A DNA stretch of 19,105 nt from Actinomycetales bacterium (lineage in GTDB: Bacteria > Actinomycetota > Actinomycetes > Actinomycetales > BWSM-131). The notes below the pieces were generated by a model. That model made no database searches and was not told the origin of the DNA. It saw only the letters and a program-made list of their open reading frames with translations. The position numbers and the translations under genes were made by a program. The stretch's first letter is position 1; each line of letters starts with the position of its first letter. The stretch spans positions 1-19,105 of the forward strand of contig JASBSH010000385.1 in the NCBI GenBank assembly GCA_030149025.1, in the 5' to 3' direction. Positions 5,901-13,401 of this stretch are shown here, piece after piece.

Positions 5901-7499
5901 TCAGGCGAGCGACACCAGGTCGCGGTACTCCTCGCCCCACAGGTCCTCCACCCCGTCCGGGAGCAGCACGACGCGTTCGGGGGCCAACGCGTCGACGGCC
6001 CCCTCGTCGTGAGTGACCAGCACGACAGCCCCCTCGTAGCGGTGAAGCGCACCGAGGACCTCCTCCCGCGAGGCCGGGTCGAGGTTGTTCGTCGGCTCGT
6101 CGAGCAGGAGCACGTTCGCCGCTGAGACGACCAGCGTGGCCAGCGCCAGACGCGTCTTCTCGCCACCGGACAGGACCCCGGCCGGCTTGTCCGCGTCGTC
6201 ACCGCTGAACAGGAACGAGCCCAGCACCTTCCGCACCTCGGTGTCGTCGAGATCCGGCGCGGCGGAACGCATGTTCTCCAGCACCGTGCGGTCGGTGTCG
6301 AGCGTCTCGTGCTCCTGGGCGTAGTAACCCAGCCGCAGCCCGTGCCCCGGCTCGACCTGCCCGGTGTCGGGCTCATCGATCCCCGCGAGCAACCTCAGGA
6401 GAGTCGTCTTGCCGGCACCGTTCAGCCCGAGCACCACCACCCGGCTCCCCCGGTCGATCGCCAGGTCTACGTCCGTGAACACCTCCAGGGAGCCGTAGGA
6501 GCGGGAGAGGCCGGTCGCCCTGAGCGGCGTCTTACCACAGGCGGCAGGGGTCGGGAAGCGCAGCTTGGCCACCTTGTCCCGCTGCCGCACGTCCTCCAGG
6601 CCGTCCAGGAGCCGTTCGGCACGCCGCGCCATGTTCTGCGCCGCGACGGCCTTCGTGGCCTTCGCCCGCATCTTGTCGGCCTGGCTGAACAGAGCGGCGG
6701 CCTTCTTCTCGGCGTTCGCGCGCTCCCGGTGCCGACGACGTTCGTCGGTCTCGCGCTGCTGCAGGTAGGCCTTCCACCCCACGTTGTAGACGTCGAGGCG
6801 GCCTCGGTTGGCGTCGAGGTAGAAGACCTTGTTCACAACGGTCTCGACCAGTCCGACGTCGTGGCTGATCACGATCAGCCCACCGGTGTGGGCCTTCAGG
6901 TAGTCCCGCAGCCAGACGATCGAGTCGGCGTCCAGGTGGTTCGTCGGCTCGTCCAGCAGCAGCGTCTGCGCACCGGAGAACAGGATCCGCGCCAGCTCCA
7001 CCCGACGCCGCTGACCGCCGGAGAGGGTGCGAAGCGGTTGAGCGAGAACACGTTCCTCAAGACCCAGGTTGCTGGCGATCCTCGCGGCCTCGGACTCCGC
7101 GGCGTACCCGCCACGGGCGTGGAGCTCGGCCTCCAACCGCGCGTAGCGAGCCATCGCGCGGTCGCGCGTGTCGTCGTCCGCACTCGCCATCTCGCCCTCG
7201 GTGCGCCGCATCTGGGAGATGACGTCGTCCAGGCCGCGCGCGGACAGGATGCGGTTCACGGCAAGCACATCGAGGTCGCCGGTGCGGGGATCCTGCGGGA
7301 GGTAACCGACTTCCCCGCTGCGCTGCACGCTGCCGGCCGCGGGCATGGCCTCGCCGGCGAGCACCTTGGTGAGCGTCGTCTTGCCGGCGCCGTTGCGCCC
7401 AACGAGGCCGACCCGGTCCCCAGGGCCGACCCGGAAGGTGACGTCCTGCATGAGGAGACGGGCACCGGCGCGCAGCTCGATACCGGTGGCGCTGATCAC
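5901..7499 (-). CDS. ABC-F family ATPase
   Basis: 532 residues from the GTG at 7499, chosen because GAGAGG precedes it and homologues begin at this VISATGIELRAGARLLM segment. Two ATPase domains are joined by a charged helical linker with no membrane helices, which is the ABC-F layout. Domain 1 has GRNGAGKTT (34-42), LSGGQRRR (from 159) and LLLDEPTNHLD (180-190). Domain 2 has GLNGAGKTT (358-366), LSGGEKTR (from 443) and LLLDEPTNNLD (464-474). ABC-F proteins act at the ribosomal E site, some giving resistance to ribosome-targeting antibiotics and others acting as translation factors. The M. tuberculosis counterpart appears to be Rv1473. Whether this one confers resistance cannot be read from the sequence. 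Confidence 0.9.
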   Translation of the reverse strand: MISATGIELRAGARLLMQDVTFRVGPGDRVGLVGRNGAGKTTLTKVLAGEAMPAAGSVQRSGEVGYLPQDPRTGDLDVLAVNRILSARGLDDVISQMRRTEGEMASADDDTRDRAMARYARLEAELHARGGYAAESEAARIASNLGLEERVLAQPLRTLSGGQRRRVELARILFSGAQTLLLDEPTNHLDADSIVWLRDYLKAHTGGLIVISHDVGLVETVVNKVFYLDANRGRLDVYNVGWKAYLQQRETDERRRHRERANAEKKAAALFSQADKMRAKATKAVAAQNMARRAERLLDGLEDVRQRDKVAKLRFPTPAACGKTPLRATGLSRSYGSLEVFTDVDLAIDRGSRVVVLGLNGAGKTTLLRLLAGIDEPDTGQVEPGHGLRLGYYAQEHETLDTDRTVLENMRSAAPDLDDTEVRKVLGSFLFSGDDADKPAGVLSGGEKTRLALATLVVSAANVLLLDEPTNNLDPASREEVLGALHRYEGAVVLVTHDEGAVDALAPERVVLLPDGVEDLWGEEYRDLVSLA

Positions 7500-7625
7500 G
7501 TGACCTCTCAGGGCGGCGTCGGGAGAACTGGTGGCTGACGGTAGGGGCGGGCCCAGTGGCCCTGGCGGCCGCTGCCGCACCGTCCGTCAGACTTCTTCGT
7601 CAGGGCGTCCTGCTGGCCACGCACC

Positions 7626-7631
7626 TAGTGT
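7626..7631 (+). promoter_or_regulatory. Candidate -10 (TAGTGT) upstream of the metallopeptidase
   Basis: TAGTGT fits TANNNT and ends seven bases before a GTG at 7639, so a transcript starting there would be leaderless. It lies in the 162-base divergent gap (7500-7661) between the ABC-F gene and the peptidase. The rest of that gap shows no repeats or RNA structure that I can identify. Confidence 0.4.
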
Positions 7632-7638
7632 ACGAGCC

Positions 7639-7665
7639 GTGACGGAGCGCGAGGTCGACCAGTGA
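7639..7665 (+). CDS. Possible leaderless 8-codon minicistron
   Basis: GTG ACG GAG CGC GAG GTC GAC CAG TGA encodes VTEREVDQ. Its stop overlaps the peptidase start as GTGA (7662-7665). With TAGTGT placed seven bases upstream, this would be a leaderless mini-ORF feeding ribosomes to the peptidase. The peptidase also has a modest GAGG of its own about eight bases upstream, so the mini-ORF may be coincidental. Confidence 0.3.
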   Translation: MTEREVDQ

Positions 7666-8549
7666 GCTTCAACGAGGGCGTGCAGATCGACCCCGGCCGG
7701 GCGTCCGGCGGCGGAGGAGGTGGTGGACGCATCGCCGTCGGGGGCGGCATCGGCGGTGTCGTCATGCTCATCCTGGCGCTGGTCACGGGCGTCAACCCCG
7801 GTGACCTGCTCGGGGGCGGCGGTGCACCGGCACAGCCGGGCGGCTCCGGCCAGTTCGCGCAGTGCACGTCCGGGCAGGCCGCGAACATCGACGTCGACTG
7901 CCGGATCATCGCCACGGCCGAGAGCCTCGACGCGGTCTGGGCGGACCTGCTGCCTCAGGAGACCGGCCAGCGGTACACGAAGCCCGGTCTGACGATCTTC
8001 CGCCAGGCGACGTCCACGGGGTGCGGCACGGCGTCCAGCGAGGTCGGCCCGTTCTACTGCCCGGTGGACCAGACCGCGTACTTCGACTCGAGCTTTTTCC
8101 AGGTGCTGTCCGACCGGTTCGGCGCCAGCAGCGGACCGCTCGCACAGGAGTACGTGGTGGCGCACGAGTTCGGGCACCACATCCAGAACGAGCTGGGACT
8201 GCTGGGTCGCAGCCAGCAGGACCCGCAGGGCCCGGAGTCCGGCTCGGTGCGGACCGAGCTGATGGCCGACTGCCTGGCCGGTGTCTGGGCCTCGCACGCC
8301 GCGAGCACACCCGACCCCCAGACCGGCCAGCCCTTCCTCAAGCCACTGACGCAGCAGGACATCTCAGACGCCCTCTCCGCGGCCGCCGCGGTGGGTGACG
8401 ACCGGATCCAGCGGGCAGCACAGGGCCGGGTGAACCCGGAGACGTGGACGCACGGGTCCAGCGAGCAGCGCCAGAAGTGGTTCGTGACGGGCTACCAGAC
8501 CGGCCGGCTGGGCGCTTGCGACACCTTCTCGGCCCGCGACCTCGGCTGA
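7662..8549 (+). CDS. Neutral zinc metallopeptidase (YpfJ-type), membrane-anchored
   Basis: 295 residues from GTG. A Gly-rich cytoplasmic stretch is followed by one membrane helix (about 25-43), another Gly/Pro linker and an exported catalytic domain. The zinc motif HEFGHHIQ (168-175) and the downstream ELMADCLAGVW (199-209) supply the two His ligands, the general base Glu169 and the likely third ligand Glu199. Cys pairs at 68/80 and 121/133 could form disulfides. This is the putative neutral zinc metallopeptidase family related to E. coli YpfJ, whose substrates are unknown. bioY starts 16 bases after the stop, so read-through into the biotin genes is possible. Confidence 0.9.
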   Translation: MSFNEGVQIDPGRASGGGGGGGRIAVGGGIGGVVMLILALVTGVNPGDLLGGGGAPAQPGGSGQFAQCTSGQAANIDVDCRIIATAESLDAVWADLLPQETGQRYTKPGLTIFRQATSTGCGTASSEVGPFYCPVDQTAYFDSSFFQVLSDRFGASSGPLAQEYVVAHEFGHHIQNELGLLGRSQQDPQGPESGSVRTELMADCLAGVWASHAASTPDPQTGQPFLKPLTQQDISDALSAAAAVGDDRIQRAAQGRVNPETWTHGSSEQRQKWFVTGYQTGRLGACDTFSARDLG

Positions 8550-8553
8550 CGGC

Positions 8554-8559
8554 TAGCCT
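8554..8559 (+). promoter_or_regulatory. Candidate -10 (TAGCCT) for leaderless bioY transcription
   Basis: TAGCCT ends six bases before the bioY ATG, the spacing expected when transcription begins at the start codon, and no Shine-Dalgarno is present. If real, the biotin genes are expressed independently of the peptidase. No obvious palindromic BirA or BioQ operator is visible in the 16-base gap. Confidence 0.45.
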
Positions 8560-8565
8560 CCCGCC

Positions 8566-9177
8566 ATGTCATCGCGCACCCCCCAGCGCCGGATGCCCGC
8601 CCGCGACCTTGCCCTGGTGGCGTCGTTCGCCGCCCTGATCGCGGTGCTCGGGCTACCCGGTGCCCTGCAGCTGTTCGGCAACGCCGTCCCGATCACCCTC
8701 CAGACGCTCGGGGTGATGCTCGCAGGTTCGATCCTCGGCTGGAAGCGCGGTGCCCTGTCGGTCCTCGTGCTGCTGGCGCTCGTGGCGATGGGCCTACCGC
8801 TGCTGTCCGGCGGCCGCGGTGGCCTGGCCGTTTTCGCCGGACCCAGTGCCGGCTACCTCGTCGGCTGGGTCTTCGGCGCGGCGGTGATCGGCTGGCTGGT
8901 GCAGCGGCGGCTGCCCGCCTACCCCACGTGGTGGGGCGCCCTGGCGAACGTGGTCGGGGGAATCGGGGTGGTCTACCTGTTCGGGATCCCGATCCAGGCG
9001 GCGATCACGGGCACCTCCGGTGTGGTCGCGACCGCGGTGTCGTCGGTGGTGTTCCTGCCGGGTGACATCGTCAAGGTCGTTCTCGCCACGGCCGTTGCCG
9101 CCGCCGTCCACCGCGGCTACCCCAGTGCGACGGCGCCGGCGCAAGCCCGAGGCAAGGAGCACGTTCGGGGCAGTTGA
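8566..9177 (+). CDS. bioY: Biotin transporter BioY (ECF substrate-binding subunit)
   Basis: 203 residues from ATG, about six membrane helices. The BioY-specific NAVPITLQTLGVMLAG (39-54) and the Gly-rich GGRGGLAVFAGPSAGYLVGW (82-101) are present; the second motif reads PSAGY where many members have PTGGY. BioY binds biotin with high affinity in the membrane and works with an ATPase (BioM) and a coupling protein (BioN), both encoded downstream. It probably begins a five-gene operon. The ligase frame opens immediately after the stop. Confidence 0.93.
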   Translation: MSSRTPQRRMPARDLALVASFAALIAVLGLPGALQLFGNAVPITLQTLGVMLAGSILGWKRGALSVLVLLALVAMGLPLLSGGRGGLAVFAGPSAGYLVGWVFGAAVIGWLVQRRLPAYPTWWGALANVVGGIGVVYLFGIPIQAAITGTSGVVATAVSSVVFLPGDIVKVVLATAVAAAVHRGYPSATAPAQARGKEHVRGS

Positions 9178-9198
9178 TGCCGCCTGAGAGTCGCCGAG

Positions 9199-10311
9199 GT
9201 GCTCGTCCACGCGCTCGTCTCACGAGACCCCATCCAGGTGCTGGACCGGATCTCAGCCGCCACCGCGTCGGAGGAACCCTGGGCCGTCCTCGATGTGGCG
9301 TGGCCGACGGCGCAGCTCGATGCCGCCCGAGCGCAACTAGACCAAGCAGTCGCAACCGGTCACCTTCGTCGCGGCGACCTCGTGACGTTCACGTCCGGCT
9401 CCACAGCGAAGCCGCGTGGCGTCGTCCGCACCGTCGCCTCCTGGGACGCCAGCGTCGGCCCGCTGACCGCCATCACCGGCCTGACTGCCGACGACAAGGT
9501 GTGGCTGCCGGGAGCGCTCTCGTCCTCCCTGTTCCTGTACGGCGCCTGGCACGCCCGGGCCGTCGGCGCGTCGGTCGCGCCGGTGGGGACGGACCCGCGG
9601 GAGGCCACCGTCGTCCACTGCGTGCCGGCGCAGCTCGGTCGGATCCTGGACGACGTCAGGGCGGGTCGCGCTGCCCGCCTGCGGCTGGCTGTGGTCGCCG
9701 GCGACCGACTCCCGGTCGGCGCCCGCGCTGCGGCGGCGCAGGGCGGTGTGCGGCTCGTGGAGTACTACGGCGCGGCGGAGCTGTCGTTCGTCGCCTACCG
9801 CGACCAGGACGGGCCGCTGCGGGCGTTCCCCGGTGTGGAGATCGACCTGCGCGACGGCCGGCTGTGGGCGCGGTCGGAGTACCTGGCCAGGGGGTACCTC
9901 GCCGGCGACGGGCCGATGCGGCGGGACGACGACGGGTGGGCGAGTGTCGGTGACCTCGCCGAACCGGTCGCCGACGGATGGGAGGTCCTCGGTCGCGGCG
10001 ACACGGCGGTGACCACCGGCGGTCACACGGTCGTGGTCGAGGAGGTCGAGCAGGTTCTTCGCTCACTGCCAGGTGTCGTGGACGCCGGTGTGGTGGGGCT
10101 GGCGGACCCGCGCCTCGGGCAGGTGCTCGTCGCCATCGTGGTGCTCGCCGAGCCGCGGGACGACGCGTGGCTGCGTGGCGCCGTCCGCGACCTGCCGGTG
10201 CCCGCCCGGCCGGTGCGCTGGCTGCGCGTCGACGCTCTGCCGCGCACGGCGGGAGGCAAGCTGCGCCGCCCGGAGCTTGCGGTGCTGGCGACTAGGCTGG
10301 CCGGACGATGA
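9199..10311 (+). CDS. Short AMP-forming acyl-CoA ligase homologue in the biotin operon
   Basis: 370 residues from GTG; a CTG at 9184 in the same frame is an alternative. The adenylation core is recognisable: the phosphate loop FTSGSTAKPRG (64-74, with Ala-Lys replacing Gly-Lys), YYGAAE (189-194), GDL (251-253), RGD (266-268) and the C-terminal TAGGKLRR with the likely catalytic Lys354. It is clearly shorter than typical ligases of about 500 residues, missing much of the N-terminal subdomain. The position between bioY and a thiolase matches B. subtilis yhfT in yhfU-yhfT-yhfS. It presumably activates a carboxylate, perhaps a biotin precursor or relative; this is inferred. It overlaps the thiolase by four bases (ATGA). 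Confidence 0.82.
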   Translation: MLVHALVSRDPIQVLDRISAATASEEPWAVLDVAWPTAQLDAARAQLDQAVATGHLRRGDLVTFTSGSTAKPRGVVRTVASWDASVGPLTAITGLTADDKVWLPGALSSSLFLYGAWHARAVGASVAPVGTDPREATVVHCVPAQLGRILDDVRAGRAARLRLAVVAGDRLPVGARAAAAQGGVRLVEYYGAAELSFVAYRDQDGPLRAFPGVEIDLRDGRLWARSEYLARGYLAGDGPMRRDDDGWASVGDLAEPVADGWEVLGRGDTAVTTGGHTVVVEEVEQVLRSLPGVVDAGVVGLADPRLGQVLVAIVVLAEPRDDAWLRGAVRDLPVPARPVRWLRVDALPRTAGGKLRRPELAVLATRLAGR

Positions 10312-11444
10312 CGACCCTGGACGACCGCTCCCCCGTGGTCGTCGCCGCACGCCGCACACCGTTGGGTACTGCGGGGCATGCCCTCGCCCACCTCGATGTG
10401 GTGGACCTGCTCGCGCCGGTGCTGGCGGAGGTGGTCACCGACCTGCGGAAGGCCGCCGGTTCCCTCGACGTGGCCGAGGTCGACGACGTCGTGGTGGGCA
10501 ACTGCCGCGGGCCGGGCGGGAACGTCGCTCGTGTCGGGGCGCTGGCCGCCGGCCTCGGGGCGCGGGTGCCAGGCGTGACGGTGGACCGTCAGTGCGGCAG
10601 CGGGCAGGAGGCGGTCCACCAGGCAGCCGCCCAGGTGCGTTCCGGCGCAGCGGATCTGGTCCTGGCGGGTGGCGTGGAGAGTGGCAGCCAGGCCGCCCCC
10701 GGGCGAGCGGCTTTCGCGCCGGAGTGGCTCGGGGACCCGGACATGGGCCCGGCGGCGGAGACGGTGGCCGAACGGTGCGGCGTCAGCCGTGAGCGGCAGG
10801 ACGACTTTGCGGCACGGTCCCATGAGCGGGCTCTGGCGACGGCGGCTGCAGGTGGTTTCGACGCCGAGCTCGTGTTCGTTGGCGGCTTGGAGCGTGACGA
10901 GCGTCCTCGCCGGTTGAGGACAGACGTGCTGGCTCGGCTGCCCGCCGCGTTCGTGGACGGCGGCACGGTGACAGCCGGGAACTCGTGCGGCGTCAGCGAC
11001 GGGGCCGCCGCGGTGGCAGTGGTCCCTGAGCGGCTGCGCGCTGCGCTGGGTGTGCCCGGACTCGCCCTGCGCGGGTGGTGCGCCGCCGGCGTGGATCCCG
11101 GCACCCCCGGGCTGGGACCCGTACCCGCGGTACGAGACCTCCTGCGGCGCACCGGGTTACGGCTGTCCGACGTCGACGTCCTCGAGGTCCAGGAGGCCTT
11201 CGCCGCGCAGGTGCTCGCGGTCACGGACGCACTCGGGCTCGACCCCCTCGGCGCCGATGGCGGGCGGTTCAACCCGCAGGGCGGAGCGATTGCGCTCGGT
11301 CACCCCTGGGGGGCCTCAGGTTCCCTTCTGGTGGTTCGCCTGTTCGCCCACCTGGTGCGCGGCGAAGCCGGTCGGTTCGGGATCGCTACGTGCGCCGTCG
11401 GTGGCGGGCAGGGTCTCGCGCTACTGGCGGAGCGGGTCGGCTGA
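10308..11444 (+). CDS. Thiolase (acetyl-CoA acetyltransferase family) in the biotin operon
   Basis: 378 residues. All thiolase catalytic elements are visible: nucleophile Cys96 in DRQCGSGQEA, His332 in GGAIALGHPWGASG, Cys362 in TCAVGGGQG, and the NxxGG region before the His. Both the N-terminal RTPLG and the middle RQDDFAARSHERA are typical of acetyl-CoA acetyltransferases. The ATG overlaps the ligase stop, and the stop overlaps the bioM ATG as TGATG. TAGGCT at 10293-10298 could be an internal -10, weakly. The B. subtilis counterpart in position is yhfS. It could condense or cleave the acyl-CoA made by the ligase; the physiological substrate is unknown. Confidence 0.9.
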   Translation: MTTLDDRSPVVVAARRTPLGTAGHALAHLDVVDLLAPVLAEVVTDLRKAAGSLDVAEVDDVVVGNCRGPGGNVARVGALAAGLGARVPGVTVDRQCGSGQEAVHQAAAQVRSGAADLVLAGGVESGSQAAPGRAAFAPEWLGDPDMGPAAETVAERCGVSRERQDDFAARSHERALATAAAGGFDAELVFVGGLERDERPRRLRTDVLARLPAAFVDGGTVTAGNSCGVSDGAAAVAVVPERLRAALGVPGLALRGWCAAGVDPGTPGLGPVPAVRDLLRRTGLRLSDVDVLEVQEAFAAQVLAVTDALGLDPLGADGGRFNPQGGAIALGHPWGASGSLLVVRLFAHLVRGEAGRFGIATCAVGGGQGLALLAERVG

Positions 11445-12151
11445 TGATCAAGCTGGATGCCGTCACGCACGCCTACGGGGAACGCACCGTCCTGCGGGAC
11501 ATCACCGTGGACCTGCCCGACCACCGCATCGGGATCGTGGGGGCCAACGGGTCCGGGAAGTCGACCCTCGTCCGGCTGCTCAACGGGCTGGTGCTGCCGA
11601 CCAGCGGCTCGGTCACCGTGCACGGGCTGGACACCCGCCGGGACGGGGCCCAAGTCCGCCGCAAGGTGGGCTTCGTGTTCGCCGATCCGGATGCGCAGAT
11701 CGTCATGCCCACCGTCGCGGAGGACGTCGCCTTCTCACTGCGCCGGCAGCGGATGGACAAGGCCGAGGCTACGGCACGCGTAGCCGGGGTGCTGCGACGC
11801 TTCGGGCTCGAGGGCCATGCCGACCACCCTGCCCACCTGCTGTCCGGTGGCCAGAAGCAGCTGTTGGCGCTGGCCTCGGTGCTCGTCACCGAGCCGCAGG
11901 TGCTGGTCTGCGACGAGCCAACGACCCTGCTGGACCTGCGCAACGCCCGGCAGGTCACCGGGCTCATATCCTCGCTCCCCCAGCAGATCGTCCTCGTCAC
12001 GCACCACCTGCACCTCCTCGAGGGTTGGCCGCGAGTCCTGGTGATCGACGAAGGCACGATCGTGGCCGACGGCCCGGCGAACGACGTTCTGCCCTACTAC
12101 GTCTCGCTGATGTCATCCCCTGCCGCCACCGACGCCCCACCCCCGCGGTGA
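11444..12151 (+). CDS. bioM: ECF transporter ATPase BioM
   Basis: 235 residues from the ATG sharing one base with the thiolase stop. A single CbiO-like ATPase: Walker A GANGSGKST (33-41), signature LSGGQKQ (133-139), Walker B VLVCDEPT (153-160) and His187 in VTHHLH. The Q-loop region reads VFADPDAQIVMPTVAEDV where generic ECF ATPases have FQNPD; the DPDAQIVMPT form is what I recall of BioM. It powers biotin uptake with BioY and BioN. The stop codon lies inside the first of three 23-bp repeats, so the next gene is separated by 115 bases. Confidence 0.9.
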   Translation: MIKLDAVTHAYGERTVLRDITVDLPDHRIGIVGANGSGKSTLVRLLNGLVLPTSGSVTVHGLDTRRDGAQVRRKVGFVFADPDAQIVMPTVAEDVAFSLRRQRMDKAEATARVAGVLRRFGLEGHADHPAHLLSGGQKQLLALASVLVTEPQVLVCDEPTTLLDLRNARQVTGLISSLPQQIVLVTHHLHLLEGWPRVLVIDEGTIVADGPANDVLPYYVSLMSSPAATDAPPPR

Positions 12152-12236
12152 TCATGCAGTTCCGCACGCCTTCCCCCGTGATCATGCAGTTCCGCACGCC
12201 CCACCCCTTCCCCGTGATCATGCAGTTCCGCACGCC
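12148..12236 (+). repeat. Three near-tandem copies of a 23-bp repeat between bioM and bioN
   Basis: A 23-bp sequence beginning GTGATCATGCAGTTCCGCAC occurs identically at 12148-12170, 12178-12200 and 12214-12236, with C/T-rich spacers of 7 and 13 bases. The first copy supplies the bioM stop codon. Each unit carries TGATCA, a 6-bp palindrome, but no stable hairpin. The remainder to 12266 is the bioN ribosome-site region. A divergent relative lies at 2660-2679. Confidence 0.9.
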
Positions 12237-12266
12237 CCTGCGGGGAGGGAGCACGAGGGTTCGGCC

Positions 12267-12866
12267 GTGCTGACCGGCCTCTACCGCCCCGGCACCTCGG
12301 TGCTGCACCGTACGCCCGCCGGCGCCAAGCTCGCGGGCCTCCTGCTGCTCACAACCGTGCTGGTCGCTCTGCGCACCCCGCTGGCCGTGGCGGTCGGCGC
12401 AGCCATCACCGTGGTCACCTACGCCGTCGCGCGCATGCGCCCCAAGGACCTGTGGGCGCAGGTTCGGCCGCTGCGGTGGGTTGCGTTGGTACTCGTACCG
12501 TTTCAGCTCTGGAGCGGTGGTCCCACTGCGGCGATCGTGGTGGTGGGCACCTTGTTGGTCGCGGTCGGGGCAGCCGGCCTGGTCACGCTGACCACGCGCG
12601 TGACGGAGATGCTCGACGCGATGCTGTGGCTCCTCCGCCCCCTTCGCCGGCTCGGTGTCGACCCGGCACGCGTCGCCCTCGTGCTGTCCATGACGATCCG
12701 GGCGATCCCGGTGCTGGCGGCCACCTTCGACGAGGTGCGCGAGGCACGCAGGGCGCGAGGCCTGGAGCGAAGCCCCCGGGCCCTCATCACGCCGCTCGTG
12801 GTTCGCACGCTCCGTCACGCGGATCGGCTCGGCGAGGCGCTCGCCGCCCGCGGCCTCGACGACTGA
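12267..12866 (+). CDS. bioN: ECF transporter transmembrane coupling protein BioN
   Basis: 199 residues from GTG; GAGGG lies about nine bases upstream. Membrane helices occupy about 20-57 and 70-106, followed by a cytoplasmic helical region carrying two Ala-Arg-Gly motifs (163-165 and 194-196), the EcfT coupling-helix hallmarks that contact the ATPases. Starting LYRPGTSVLHRTPAGAKL is typical of the CbiQ/EcfT family. At about 200 residues it fits BioN. It completes the BioYMN importer. Gene order Y, ligase, thiolase, M, N supports the assignment to biotin rather than another vitamin. Confidence 0.9.
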   Translation: MLTGLYRPGTSVLHRTPAGAKLAGLLLLTTVLVALRTPLAVAVGAAITVVTYAVARMRPKDLWAQVRPLRWVALVLVPFQLWSGGPTAAIVVVGTLLVAVGAAGLVTLTTRVTEMLDAMLWLLRPLRRLGVDPARVALVLSMTIRAIPVLAATFDEVREARRARGLERSPRALITPLVVRTLRHADRLGEALAARGLDD

Positions 12867-12985
12867 TCTCAACCGCTGCGATGGACCGGCCCCCGTGAAT
12901 GACGAGTACGGGCACGTCGGCAGGTCTATGCGTGCACGAGCAGCGGGCACCGACGTCCGCTCTACGACGCGAAAGGGGACCCACT

Positions 12986-13373
12986 GTGACGGGTTCGCTG
13001 CAGGACATCAGCGCCATCAGCCTGTTCGTCGAGGACGTGAAGGAGGCGAAGGCCTGCTACCAGGAGGTCTTCGCCGTCCCGTCGTCTACGAGGACGACAC
13101 GTCGTCTGCGGTCAAGTTCCACAACGTGATTGTCAACCTGCTGCAGACCGATGAGGCTCCGACACTCGTGGAGCCGCGCCTGGTGGCCGATCCTGCCGCG
13201 GGTGTCAGGTGCCAGCTCAGCATCTGGGCCGAGGACATCGATGCGGTGACCTAACGGAGCGGGGTGTCCAGCTCGCCAACGGGCCGGTCGACCGCCCATG
13301 GGGTATGCGCGTTGCCACCTTCACCGACCCCGCGGGTCACAGCTGGGAGATCGCACAGCAGCTGGAGGGCTGA
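12986..13373 (+). pseudogene. VOC (glyoxalase-like) gene with two frameshifts
   Basis: A good ribosome site (AAAGGGG) and GTG open ISLFVEDVKEAKACYQEVF, the first VOC beta-alpha unit. Near 13080 one base is missing, and the frame shifts to VVYEDDTSSAVKFHNVIVNL and onward to IWAEDIDAV. This second frame meets TAA at 13252-13254. After a further loss, best explained by seven bases, the third frame gives ERGVQLANGPVDRPWGMR and DPAGHSWEIAQQLEG to TGA 13371-13373. Concatenated, the pieces make one complete VOC domain of about 130 residues. Both events shift by minus one. It is a dead gene or a doubly erroneous assembly; the unusual 7-base loss favours real decay. Confidence 0.85.
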
Positions 13374-13401
13374 GGGCCGCTCCCGCCGAGGTGCCGTGTG
13401 G

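Noticed and set aside
6309..7538. Long plus-strand open frame of 409 codons
   Set aside because: It is antisense to the ABC-F gene, which has all ATPase motifs. It is a shadow of third-position GC bias.
12148..12236. Possible CRISPR array
   Set aside because: There are only three repeats of 23 bp with spacers of 7 and 13 bases, too short and too low in complexity for CRISPR spacers, and no cas genes are nearby.
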